Shown here: positions 22,311-34,024 of the stretch, piece by piece | Layout of the letters: each line of letters starts with the position of its first letter | How positions within the stretch are numbered: the first letter of the stretch is position 1 | Source: Poronia punctata | Taxonomy: Eukaryota; Ascomycota; Sordariomycetes; Xylariales; Xylariaceae | Reading direction: 5' to 3' | DNA: 64,000 nucleotides | NCBI GenBank assembly: GCA_022579005.1 | Contig: MU401498.1 | Coordinates: 62,001-126,000 of the forward strand | Made by a program: the position numbers and the translations under genes | The notes under the pieces: model-generated | What the model was told of the DNA's origin: nothing | What the model saw: the letters and a program-made list of their open reading frames with translations, nothing else | The model's database searches: none

Positions 22311-24111
22311 GCTCGTGTCAGAGAGCTCGAAAATGAATTAAAAAGAATAGTTGATAGAAGTACACATTGAAAAGATGACAAAGGGGCCAAGCGTAGAAAA
22401 GACGGAAAAATTAAAGTGTCAGTTTATATGGATCGGTGCTAGGTAATATAAAGCTGGTATGTGCATCATGTACGTATTCCACATCGATCATTTGTTTGCT
22501 TGCTAGCCGCGACGCTATCATACAGAAAGAGCCCCTGCCCCTAGACTACTTTAGACAGTATGTCAAATAAAAGCTCACCTGCAACTGCCCAATAGCGAAC
22601 TTGATTCTTTTCCAGATTAGAAGGACCTGCAGACAAGACTTAGGTACATCACACTAGGTATTTCAGCTACTTGGTTTGGAATATAAACCCGGCTTTGTTC
22701 TTGAAACTTTACGAGGGAGTAGCCGCGTTTTGAACCAAATCCATATCGAATACAATCCTCGTAGGAAATCCTATTCTCGGGTCTCGCTACTCGGTCTTGC
22801 TCAAGGGGTCTTTGTTCCAAGGGGAGATATGCCCCTAATTAAATTTTAGAGGCGTTGTTATGACTCCTCCTGATTGGTTGAGAGGAGAAATTCACAACTC
22901 TGTGTCCCGTGTTGGTCAGCGCCTTATCTAATCTGCCGTAGTCTAGCTAGTTGTAGGTTAGTCTACTCGTACCTACTCGTAGTTCTAGGCTCTCGGATCT
23001 CCCGGCGTTAGGGGATATCCACATGTACCTATCGTACAGTAGGACAGCCGGCAGAAGAAGCGGGGACAATCTTAATTTCGGTACAACCTAGTTGGTATTA
23101 CAGAATTTCAATTATTATGTACGTGTATAAAGGCAATGTACTGCTGTGGCTGGTGAAAAGAAAGACAGACACAGAGCGCATACAGTGCAGGATAAAAAGC
23201 GGGGGCTGGTAAAATCATTCATATCGTTCGTATCGTAAGACAAGAAAAACGGTGATGGGGGAGGGCTGTATCCCCCTTTTTATCTATCCTCGCGGCTGTC
23301 AGCCAAGCTCCAGGCCAGTAGCGTGGCTGGCCTGTGGGCACTAGACTTCCGAAGTTCCGTGAACATGAAATACCCGGAGTGAAGCGCGATGCCACTTCCT
23401 CGAGCCGCCCGCGTAGCTTACTTTTAACTACACGTACATGTACGGGCCTGGTTAGGCGGCGTATTATAATCGACTAAGCAACCTTATTATACCTATCGGG
23501 ATACATACTAATCACTTGTATAAGGTATTTGCGTACATGAGTCACATACGTATGAAGAGGCCCAGATACCGTTACCTCGAAACCGTAATGTGAGCGGCCT
23601 TCGGGCCCGAAAGGTGGAGGTGGACACTGGATTTAAACAACCCTCCAAGCAAGCGACTTGTGTCCGTTTAGCCAATTGAAAGTCAACGCTCGTCCGTGAT
23701 ACTTGGACGACGCTTTGACACTTTGTACCTACCTACCATTTCATTTCTAATCAGACGGGAGACGGACACGACTTGCATGATGCTGGTCGAATACGGCTCG
23801 TGTTGCGCAATTCTGGGGGGGAGTAGGCATGTCGTAGGTAGGTGTAAACGCGATGGACAAGGATCTATAGATGAGGTAGGTAGGTAGTGCTACCCATATT
23901 TTATTCATGGTGGTGTTACAATTCGTGTTTCTGGCTGGAAAGGAAGAATTATTTAAATACATGCTTTATCCGTCGTATCTACGTAATCGAGACTCGACGG
24001 TAGCGTAACCAAACCCCTTTAACCACCGTTACACTCACGCACGCAGACAGCTATAAAGACTTCAGACCTCCCGTATCCAGATTACAGTTACGTGCTCCCT
24101 ATCTTATCCAG
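22311..24111. other. 1.8-kb intergenic region
   Basis: The promoter side of both the desaturase (-) and the small plus-strand gene. It is rich in TAGGTA/TACCTA words (for example 23700-23885). Frames at 22617-22820 and 23696-23962 have no domain. No gene supported. Confidence 0.5.
24052..24058 (+). promoter_or_regulatory. TATA box of the small orphan gene
   Basis: TATAAAG lies 54-60 bp before the ATG at 24112, a normal fungal distance. Confidence 0.5.
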
Positions 24112-24650
24112 ATGTCGTCGTCGTCGTCGTCGTCGCTTACACCACCGGTACCGATCGTTCTCGTCGGTATCGGCACCGAGATCGGTGGGCCCGTGATCGA
24201 GGGGCTTCGGCCGGAATGGGATGGTATGTCCCATTACAACAAAGTACAAAAAGCCTCGCATCATTAATACTTTTCCTTGTTATAGTAGTCCGGTTCATCC
24301 AATCGATCCCAGCAGCAAAAAAAGATCTACCATATTTACTTTCAGGCACTACCCCACCTGATCCACCTACGAATACAATAGGGTCGGAAAACTACGGCCG
24401 ACCCGTGCGCGCCGTACTTTTCGGGAGAGCGTTCTCAAAGGAACAGGTCGAGACTTTGCGCGAGGAGTGTGACAGTGTTGGTGGCAAAGAGCCTGTGTTG
24501 TGGGTTGCCGCTGGGGACGGGAGGGAAGGTAGAACGGGAAGGGGAGGGCCGCCGCCGGGGGCTGAGAAGATTGTTTTACCGCTTTTTAGAAAGTGTTTGG
24601 ATGATTGGAAAAGGAGCGGTGATGAGAAAGGGGGGATGGTTCTTTATTAG
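24112..24650 (+). CDS. small conserved-looking protein, Rossmann-like start
   Basis: Protein of 158 aa from exons 24112-24223 and 24286-24650, with a 62-nt intron. It starts with a run of eight serines from eight TCG codons. Then comes PIVLVGIGTEIGGPVIEGLRP, a beta-strand/Gly-rich-turn/helix pattern like the start of a nucleotide-binding Rossmann fold, and VVRFIQSIPAAKKDLPYLL. The C-terminal half has RAVLFGRAFSKEQVETLREEC and a Gly/Pro-rich segment. I recall similar short proteins in other filamentous fungi, often near biosynthetic genes, but no function is established. It lacks the catalytic residues of SDRs and is too short for a full dehydrogenase. The splice join keeps frame and removes a stop-containing segment. 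Function not assigned. Confidence 0.65.
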
Positions 24651-25419
24651 GTATCGAGGGAGGGAGAGAACGGATTGTGCTGCTGTATGCAAATGATAAA
24701 TCTGGGCTGCCTTTGTTCGTTTCAAATATTCATTTCCCGATGTGGTTCTGTCGATTAAGTTATACGGGAGCAGCAAAGAGGGCAGGCAACGTGATTGAAA
24801 TTAGGAGCTGTGTTGGATTATCACAAGTTACGAGTCTAGTAATGACACGTCAAATTTGAAGAAGCATGGGACGAATCACAAAGAACGCCCAGCTGCCTTT
24901 GCAAAGGTACGAATTGTATTAGTTAATGTACCTATGAATAGGTGTATATATCAACAGCTAGCTATATATAATTGGTAGAGGTAACATGAACATGAGAAGG
25001 TTTTGAATTAGAAACCCGTCGACTTGAAAGCTTTTATAACACAAATGGGTATGTAATATGTGAGTAAAACAAATGAGTAAGATATGTTTGTAAAAAAAGA
25101 AAGACGGAACGCTGTTACGCGATGTAAACAGCAAGTTGACGGCTTCTGAGAAGTAGAAGGTTCCGGGTGCCGTGCGTGCGTTTTTGTGTGTATCGGGCTG
25201 AATGTAGGAAATATCAGGTGTCATGGCTTGTCAAATCTGAGTCGATCCTGTCGACAACCGGGCGGTGAGGAAGACCGACAACCCTTCTTTGTCCATGCTA
25301 CCAAATCATCTCGATAGCAACTGAATCTGCGGGAAATCAGAAGGAATACGTAGGACATCACCACCCTATCGTCTTCACATCCCCTCATTCATGTCTGTCC
25401 CTCATATCATGTCGGCTCT
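24651..25419. other. intergenic between convergent genes
   Basis: The 3' side of the small plus-strand gene and of the large minus-strand gene; AT-rich, no gene seen. Confidence 0.5.
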
Positions 25420-28400
25420 TCATTCCCAGTCGCCAAACTCGCCAGCGCCGTACGGATTCCATTCCTGTCCTGGATATGAAGTGGCTGTCATCATGGGGAG
25501 TCCATCATCGTCGTCATTCACCGCCGCGAGCTCTACCGGCTGGTCTACTAGAATCTTCTCTTCTGGCTCCATTGTCACCGTTATAGTTGCCGACTGTTGC
25601 GGTGGCGAGACGGTGACGTTCAATTGCACCTTCGATTCCCCTTCGTCTGCGCCCGCTCCTTGCCCGTCGTCGGGCTCGGAATCGTCAGGTCCGTCCAGGA
25701 AACTCATATTATCGCCAGCTGCGGATGTGCTAGCGGTAGTGGTGCTCGCGGCAACAACCGCGGCACTGATACCAGCAGCCGCTGCTGTGGACCCAGCCAT
25801 AGGTATTCCGTTGGAATGCGCCTGAGAGCGGCTCCTATCCGAGCCGGCGTACTTTGTGTTCTCGTGCGCTTGGTCCTCGCCCTGACTCTGTCCCACCTGT
25901 CCCGGAGCTTGGAAGGTAGAACTGGGAAGACGCGGTGTAGCGTCATATATATCTTCGCTACCTTTCCTGTTATGGTTACTGGTACGGTCGACGCTAACGC
26001 TGAGATCCTGGTCCGAAACTTGATGAACGGGCCTGGGAGGTTCGGGGCTCACGCTCGTCGTGCGGTCTGTAAAGTTGACTGGGCTCAAGGATGTGGGTGC
26101 GTTGGCTTTGTATTTTTTCGCTGGTTGGCGTGATACCGACATCCGACTGGTCAACCGTGTGGCATCGGCCGGTTTGAGGACACCCCCTGTAGAGTTGGGG
26201 GTGGTGGATTTCGGTGGTGGTCGGAGGCCTTGATGGATTTGGATAGGTTCCCCGGGAGGAGGAGAGGTTTCGTGTCTTCCTGGTACCGATACTGGTGAAG
26301 CGTGACGCATAGGATTGCCTTGTCCTTGGATATGTTGTGTCGTGGGGGCCGTATGCTGGGACTGAGGCGTTCCTGCTCCGCTACTTGCAGGGCTACCGGA
26401 TATAGGCCCGCCCTGGGCACCAGCTTGTTGAGGCGAAGGGTGCGACGCGGGCGCAGTTGGCCCGTGAGAATGGGGTCTTGGAACTTGTGCACCCAAGGAC
26501 TGCTGCGGCGGGATCGCTGAGGGGGTTGACAAGTTGAGAGGATGGTTTGGAGGCACCCCCTGGGGATACGGCTGCGGGACACCGGGTGGGGTGCCAGGTA
26601 GCATGCCACCGGGTGTATGTTGAAATGTGCGAGGGTCTACAGGCTGTAAGGGATAGCCGGGCTGCACCTGCATCATTGACGGGTGTTGCGCATAATGCAT
26701 CGGAGGAAGGCCAGGACGGCCAGCATTGTAGGGTGAAGGAGCCAACAGGGTGCCAGGGCCATAGCCATGTACAGCTTCGTAGCCACGAGGGATCGGGACC
26801 TGATCGTACTGCGGTTCGTTGCCTTGCTTGCGATTGGGGCCCGGCTGCTGCGAAAACGGCGGTGGTTGGCCCCGACCGCCTTGCATCATGCCCGGCACCA
26901 TCGGCCCTTGCCCGGGTTGGCCCCTACCGGCCTGCATGGGCCCTAACCCGAGCTTGACTTGACCCGGCCCAGGTTGCATTTGCCTTGGAACTTGTTCTGT
27001 CGGAGTGCCCATGGAACCCGTTGTCCCGCTTGGGCTGGGAGTCGCGCCCGGGGTACCCGGCATGCCTGGCTGTGTAGCGTTCTGTGGTACTTGAGGGCTT
27101 GTCTGAGGGCGTTGCTGCTGCTGCTGCTGTTGTTGAGGCAGCGGCGTCTCGTTATTCTTGGGACCTCTTTTGAAGGCGCCAAGAAATTTCGAAGCGGCAC
27201 TCCTCTCCTTGTTAGCCTGAGGTTGAGCAGCCGGCTTGCCGCCGTCATAGGCACCAAAAAACTTGGATAGCTTCCCTTGATCCATCGAAGGGGCGGGACT
27301 GTTGGGGGCATGTGCTGGGTTCGCCCGGTCTTCGGTCGATGGGGGTATCAAAGGGGGAGCCGTGGGTCGAAAGCCGTTCGGGCCCCATCTCAAGGCGTTC
27401 TGACCACCGCCAGGCCCTGCCGCAGTAGCGTTCCCCATAGAGCCAACACCATTAGGGAACACCCCTAGCCCTTGCTCCTGGCCTCGCGGCTCGGGCGAAT
27501 CGCGGGCGGCTTTATCTCCTCGTACCATAGGAGACGAGGAATCGCTGGAAGGGGCAGGCGAAGGGGCTGGCGATGGGAGCGAAGGTTGACTCACATCCTT
27601 CTCCGCTTCTGATGACGGCTGGCCGGGTGCGCCTTGTTTATCACCAGGTCGTGGCGAGGGTGATGCTGTGGAACGTTCCGGCCTCGACCCGGCTGCCGGT
27701 ACGGCCGATGTCATATAAGGTCCGTTGATTCTCGAGTTAGCCGAGCCCACAGGCTTTCTATTGGGGGCAACTCGGCTTATTGTCGGGGCCGCCCCTATGG
27801 AAAGCCTTTCACGAGATGCTTTGTCTGAAAGGAGAGGCGACGGCTGTGAGGGTTGTATGCCGCCATCTTTTTGCTGTCCGGCCTGGGTTGCACGATGCCC
27901 CAGTGGGCTGGGGCCAGCGTGCTGCCTTAGACTAACCTGGGACGCTTGAGGGGACGGCATACGATGGTTATTCGGTTGGGGAGAGCCGCCGTTAAGGCTC
28001 TGGCTTGACACAGTAATCTCCGAAGGCCGGCGGATAGTAACAATCTGTGCTGTCCGGAGGAGCGGAGCGGGTTGACTCGGGTCCATAGTAGATGACTGAA
28101 GCTGACCTGGACGTTGGGCAGGGGGTTGCCCGGCAAGCATCGGGTGGGGGCCGAGTCGTTGGCCGGGGGGGTTCATTTGCCCCGGACGGAAGGGGGAAAG
28201 ACTTGGCTGCATCGTAGGTTGCTGCGTCGGCCGCTGCTGGGGTTGTTGTTGTTGTTGTTGTTGTTGTTGTTGGGCAGGTTGAGGCGTGGGTGCCTTGACT
28301 TCCTTTGCCTTATTTCCTTGCTTGGTGAATAGACTGCCAAGGAACCCACCGGCAGTCGTCTTCTTTCCAACCTCGTCACTCTTCGCCTGTGGCTGGCTTT

Positions 28401-30264
28401 GAGGGGTCTGGGGACCGCCCGTACCAACTCGAGTGAGGCCGTCGAAAGAGGACGGGTTCGTGGCCGCCGGCTGTCCCCCCCCTTGGATTGGGGCTCCTTG
28501 CATCGGAGGTTGCTGTCTGAAAGTATTCTGTTGAGGCTGGAGTCCGAAAGGCGCTAGCTGTCCTTGAGGGCTGAACTGCTGATTCCCCCGCGGCCCTTGA
28601 ACTCCCGGTAGGGCGATACTATTACGCGGCGGCCCTTGCATCGAGGGCCTCGACTCGTATATCGTTTCGACCTTGACCGGCTGATCATCTTTTGCCCCCT
28701 CTTTCGCGTTCCCGACACCTTTGATCATGCCTTTGAGTTCTGAGAGTCGTTTCTTTACTGGGACAGTGTCCCCGTGGTTCTGTAGGGATAGTTGATCGGC
28801 GCCTTCAAAGGTGGAAGCGTTTGGTACAGCGGGGGTTGGCTTTGGTTTCGAATGAGGATGGCCGATACCTGCGACAGATGCGAAAAACTTCTTTTTCTTC
28901 TCGGCCGGCCCATCTGACACTAATTGTGGATTAGCTGCGGGTGTGCTGGAGTTTCGTCTGTGGCCTAAACCGAACAATGATGTCGAAGGCCGCCGTCCAC
29001 CCTTTTCATTGGCCTCGTCGCTTGCCATGCTGGACACGGACTCCTGTTCCACACGGTCTGCATGAACAAAGTCAACATTGAGAACCCACAGGGGATAAAC
29101 ATTGGCGCAATCGACATGGACAAAGGTAGCAAGGAGAAGGGCGAGAGGGGACTACTCACAAGGTTCCTTGACTGGATTGTCGATGCTAACCAGGCCATTG
29201 GGATTATCTTGGCCTCGCAACACAGGATGCTGGGATAATAAGACCGGACCCGGACCCGGAGCCCGTGGGATGGGCTGCTGCCCAGTTCCGGCAGAAAAGA
29301 GTTCCGGGTAGCGGCCCGCAGCCGTGGGGGGAGCAGCGGTACTCGAGGCGCGCTTACGTTGTTGCAGAGGTTGTGGTGGAGGCATGTTGGCATGGGGTAA
29401 CGGGGCAGCCTCCTCGGTTTCCTTGTCGTAGGCGGTAAAAGTCTGTGGGCTGTTTCCCGACCGGTTGCGATTGGAAGCGTTCAGAGGCTCTTGAAGAACG
29501 GATTCTTCATAAGTCCATTGACGACCCCCGGGCAAGGAGAAAGTTGCACCTTGGCCATTGAACATCATCTGGCCGGGCGGAACCTGTGATGCGCCAGCGG
29601 GTGGACTTGCCGCGCCGCCTCGGCCCATCATCATGTGATGTGGGTGCATTTGTACAGAACTGGTCGGTTGAGATGCTCCGGCCTGACTGGCAGGTCCAGC
29701 AACAACTGGCCCATTGGCAGGTGGTGACGATGAGGACGAAGACGGGCCCGGACCGTGTAGATTCGGATTCAGATCCAGATTGGAGTTTGTGCTGCGACCG
29801 AAGCTTGAATGTCCTTCAGCCTGAGACTGGTCAGGGTTGTGCGGGGAAGGTTGTAACGCGCTGTGGCCATTGGGTAATTGGCCGTTGTTCGTTTGCGGGC
29901 CCTGGCCTGGGGCTTGTGTCTGTGTCTGTGACTGTAACCGTGGCTGTGACAGCGACAGCGACTGTGCCTGGCCCTGCGCGCCTTGTACGTGCGTGTACGC
30001 CCGAGCCGTACCTGCGGCCACAGGGGAGACCGGCGGGGTGTCTTTCTCGATTGGTGATGGGGCCGTGTCGCTATCATCATCCAATAAGCCCTTCTTCCGT
30101 AGCAAGTCAAAGGTCGACGTGCGACGGATGGGCGGCAGTGGAATGAAAGTAGACGACGACGACGTCGATGCCACTGCAGGCATGAACTGACTGCTCTGCC
30201 GCTGATGTTGATGCTGGTGCTGTTCCGACACGATTGACCCGTTAGAGGCCATAGCTACTGACAT
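25420..30264 (-). CDS. 1580-aa low-complexity, polyQ-rich protein
   Basis: Two large frames belong to one gene: exon 30264-29160 (phase 1) joins exon 29057-25420 across a 102-nt intron with a CATGCAG acceptor, giving 1,580 aa. Nearly the whole chain is Pro/Gln/Ser/Gly-rich and predicted disordered, with polyglutamine runs near 28240-28275 and 27113-27135. Short conserved islands stand out: IRRTSTFDLLRKKGL at about 46-60, RQWTYEESVLQEPLN at about 248-262, YDKETEE near 279, RYPELF near 318, and repeated KFFGAYDGG / KFLGAFKRG / FLGSLFTKQ motifs. The protein ends GEFGDWE. I recognise these islands from an unnamed family conserved in Pezizomycotina. No catalytic domain, membrane segment or targeting signal is seen. 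It may be a scaffold or condensate-type protein, but that is inference only. A long pyrimidine-rich leader lies upstream. Confidence 0.82.
27113..27135 (-). repeat. polyglutamine-coding triplet run
   Basis: Repeated CAG/CAA codons (CTG/TTG on the plus strand) in the large disordered protein, encoding about eight consecutive Gln. Length is likely to vary between strains. Confidence 0.8.
28240..28275 (-). repeat. polyglutamine-coding (CAA)n run
   Basis: Plus-strand (GTT/TTG)n in tandem encodes about eleven Gln in the 1,580-aa protein. It is nearly pure CAA, so it is a microsatellite prone to slippage. Confidence 0.88.
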
Positions 30265-32027
30265 ATTACGAGGCCCCTAGTCTTTAGCGACGGTCTGGTT
30301 CTGTAACCAAAGATGGAATGGAAATCAATCGTCAGTTCGAAAGTCAGTGGCTACCTACATGCGCTACCTCCGCATCATGCGCGACCGACAACGCGAAGGG
30401 TCACAGCGGCGCTGATGTAGCGAGTGGCAGCAATGGGCGGGCGGTCAGCTATTCCGACACGTGCCTAGACTAGAATGCCCGGGCTCAGCTCAGAATCGCT
30501 ATCGTTGACCAGCAAGGCTCCACCGCGACTCAAGGGGTTTGGGTAGACGCCTCGGAGTAGAAGATAGGTAGGTATCAGGCCTAAGCGAAGTAGACAAGTA
30601 AGCGGCGCGTCCGTCGCGGCCGTTATCGTGACCACGGAGTACGGATACTGAAGAAAGAGGCCTCTCTCACAATGGGGAGGAAATTATCAAATCATCCGCT
30701 TGCGAGTCTAAGCGAGGGACGAAGCAGACAGGAATGAAGAAAGTATTGCATCAAGTGGAGCTACGACCCGGGACCGGAGCTGCTAGGCAAAGTGGGAAAG
30801 GCCGGGCAAGGAGGATAGGTAGCTGTCTTAGAGGGCCCGACAGTTGGTGAATGGGAAAAGGTATAGAGGAGAATGGAGTCACCAACGTCCAAGTAGCTGG
30901 GGAGGCTGAAAAGACGATAGGGCTGAGAAGAGTGTGGATAGGTCGAATCGGGGTTTGAGGGGAGAGGAAAAGAGGGAGTTGGAATAAGCAACAGAGTGGT
31001 TGGTCATTCGGGTAAAGAATGCGAGGCGGAGACGGATAGGCACGGACCTGGCTGCGGAGTAGAGCCACGCAACGTAGACCTGACGGCACACCGAGACCCA
31101 AGCTCTGAGATACTCGTGAGTCGTAGAGTCTGGCACTGGGCTGGTTGGTAGGTCCTGGGATAGACACTGGGAATGGAACGGCGCGAAACAAGAGATGAGA
31201 GCGAGAGACAACGACAAGGCAACAGGTTCGAGTGGTAGGTAAAATCAGTTAAACCTGAGCACCTACCTAGCCTAACCTACGGTAGGTAGTATCAGCAACG
31301 CTAGTCTACCTACATATTTAGCACCAATAAGTAAATTCAGATTCACGTGTTGGAGGAAGGACGGCGGTGACAGTTCGCACAATCCTTTGCTGGAGCTGGA
31401 CTGAAACTGGGGCAGCCGATGCAGCTTGTGCCGCTGGTGCTGATGCTCGTGAGATTGGGATGGAGCAAGCTGGAGCAAGCTGGAGCTGTTGGGTTCCCTG
31501 AACTAGCCCCCATTGGGAATAGATAACTTGGTACGACAGGGGTATGTACAAGGTTTGCGAGGCGCTGGAAAGACAGTTGGGACACCGACTCTATTCGCCG
31601 TACCTACTCGTACTACCTACTTTACCTACCTAGTCTACTTACTTACGAGTATGAAAGCTGTCACTTGTGATAGGTATCTAAATTTACAGAGTGCCTGCCT
31701 GTGCATCCTGCACTCGTGGTTATACCTAACGGTTGACCCCGTTTTCCCCTGCTCGGTTGTTATTTTCCTTTTTTTGCTTTTCTCACCCCTAGAACAAAAC
31801 CTGGCTCCGTACATCCATCTCGCTTCCCCGGAGTCGGGGTTGGTGACACTGACAATGACAGGGCGGTGCTAGTATAATTACACCTCCAGAGTCCATGATG
31901 AGTTCTATCCTACTCGTAGAATATCTTGTGGTTTTTGAAGTTGGAATATTAATATACGTATCCTAGGCCTACGTAATGTGTAGGGAGCACCAACTGTTGG
32001 CCGCCGGAACAGTTAAACATTATCAAC
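30265..32027. other. long leader/promoter of the 1580-aa gene
   Basis: On the minus strand this region is pyrimidine-rich, especially 30750-31220, where all three minus frames are open for 230-440 nt with low-complexity Ser/Pro/Leu translations. That pattern suits a CT-rich fungal promoter and 5' leader better than a gene. Near 31260-31330 and 31600-31650 there are TAGGTA/TACCTA words. No protein domain is visible. Confidence 0.45.
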
Positions 32028-32032
32028 CCTCC
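32028..32032. repeat. CCTCC target duplication, left
   Basis: CCTCC precedes the left LTR and recurs at 41672-41676 right after the right LTR, as expected for a 5-bp duplication made by an LTR element. Confidence 0.75.
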
Positions 32033-32325
32033 TCCGACGATAAGTTGCAGCGAACAGAGTGGATTAGGATAGGTGCAGAGCATTAAAGGTAAAACCATAC
32101 GCTTAAAAATATAATATAATTAACTATAATTTATAAAAGTATTTAACTAGGTTTAAAGTGCTTTATATATTTCTAATACCTTTTAAGTATAAGTACATAT
32201 TATATAATAGTTTAAAATATGCGCAGCATATCTTACCTTATTTAAAATAAGGTTACTATATACCTAGTTACTTAAAGTACTTTTAATACCTTTAAATCTA
32301 GGTTACATGCTTTATCTATTATACA
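32033..32325. repeat. left LTR of the 9.6-kb element
   Basis: A 293-bp direct repeat of 41381-41671 starting TCCGACGATAAG. The start does not show the usual TG. Its first ~60 bp are little mutated; the rest carries dense C-to-T and G-to-A changes. Confidence 0.88.
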
Positions 32326-33811
32326 CCCCTTATCTAAAGCTAACTATTGTAAACAGCTTTAAATATTAACTAATAAGATAATATAAGTAAATAAAAAAAA
32401 ATTGTTATAAATAAAATAATAACATTAGCATATATAAACTAATTTTTAAATATATTTACATATTTAAAATGCATTATAATAATTATAAAGTGCTAATAAT
32501 TGCATAAATGCTAGCAATCCTTAAGTTTTCTTTAAATATAAGTACATATTTAAAAATACGTTATAATATATAGTAGTTAAAATAAGTTAAAGTAATTAAG
32601 TACTTTAATACTTTATTGTCTATATAAGCCTATAAATATGTTAAATATACTTATATTTAAACTAAGTACTTTTAAGTATTTTATATTATATTATAGTACT
32701 TAGTTACGTTTGCTATTTATTTACTTTGCTTACGCTAATACCTTTATAAGCTTAAATACTTTTTTAAATTTCCTAACTTTTTTTTTTTTATATCCTTGCC
32801 CTTACATCCTTTTATCTTACATACTTATTACTACCCCTTAGCATATAAGCATTAGTTTTTAATTAATTTTTAAAGTATTTAAAACGTTATTACGCTTTTT
32901 AATTATAAAGTAAGTAATACGTACATTTTTTTTTTATCTAATACTTACTGCGCTATTTTATAATGTGCAATATAAAATTTAAACTTATTTTTAGTATATA
33001 AATAATTTATTAGTTAAAAAAAAAGTTTTAAGCTATAGCTAAGCATATAAATATAAACTTTAATATAAAAAATCTTGCTGCCTTTTTAGCCTAAGCTTAT
33101 ATAAAAAACTCTTATAGCATAAGCAAGCGCAACTTAGCTTTTATAATACTTTATTATAAAAAAAATAAAGCTAATATACTTGTAAGCTTTTTTATATTAC
33201 TTATAATGCTTATTTAACTTATTCTAATTATAAGTTTGCTTTTATTAAAGCATCTTATGCTTATATTTAATGCGGTCCTTAGCTTGTTATTTAAAAAAAA
33301 GCAAAACTAATTACGTTATAAAAAAAGCTTTATAAAGCAAATATTAAAAAACAAGCATCTTAATAATAATACAAATGCTTATTTAAAAGTTGCTACTATT
33401 AGTTAAACTTTTATAGCAAAAGCTAATAAGCATTTAAACAATAATTTTAATACTTATAAAAAGGTTATTGCGCTTAAATAAGCTTTTAAAATACCTATAG
33501 TTACTTTTTACGTCCTTTATACTAAGGTTTATAGTCTGCTGTTTTCTTATACAACGCTTATGCTTTTTTTAATAGCAAAAGTTGCTTTTAGTATAGTGTT
33601 TATATATAATATCTTTGCTAGCATAAACGCTGCTTATACTTTAAAGCATACTAAATAGCAAGCAAAGCATACGCTTTAGTTATTTATTTTTTTACTATTT
33701 AATTTATTAAGTAAAAGTAATCCTATAATATATTATATTTATTAATATTAATAAAACAATATAAAAAAAGCTGCTAGTAAGCAGCTTAAAAATATTATAA
33801 ATAAAAATGTT

Positions 33812-34024
33812 GCTAGCAAGCAACTAAATAATATTATAAGTACTTTTATACTTTTACTTAAAGCGTTAGTTATTAGCAAGTAACTTAAAAATATAGCAAA
33901 TACTTTTATACTTTTGCTTAAAGTGCAAGTTACTAGCAAGCAACTTAATAATACTACAAATACTCTTATACTTTTGCTTAAAGTATAAGTTGCTAGCAAG
34001 CAACTTAACAATACTGCAAATACT
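33812..34024. repeat. 60-bp tandem repeat inside the 9.6-kb element
   Basis: About three and a half copies of a unit with an exact 60-bp period (33841-33900, 33901-33960, 33961-34020, plus a partial copy on the left). The shared core reads GCAAGCAACTTAAxAATA followed by a TACTTTTATACTTTTGCTTA-like segment. A period divisible by three suggests a former 20-residue protein repeat. Copies differ mainly at RIP-type positions. Confidence 0.85.
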
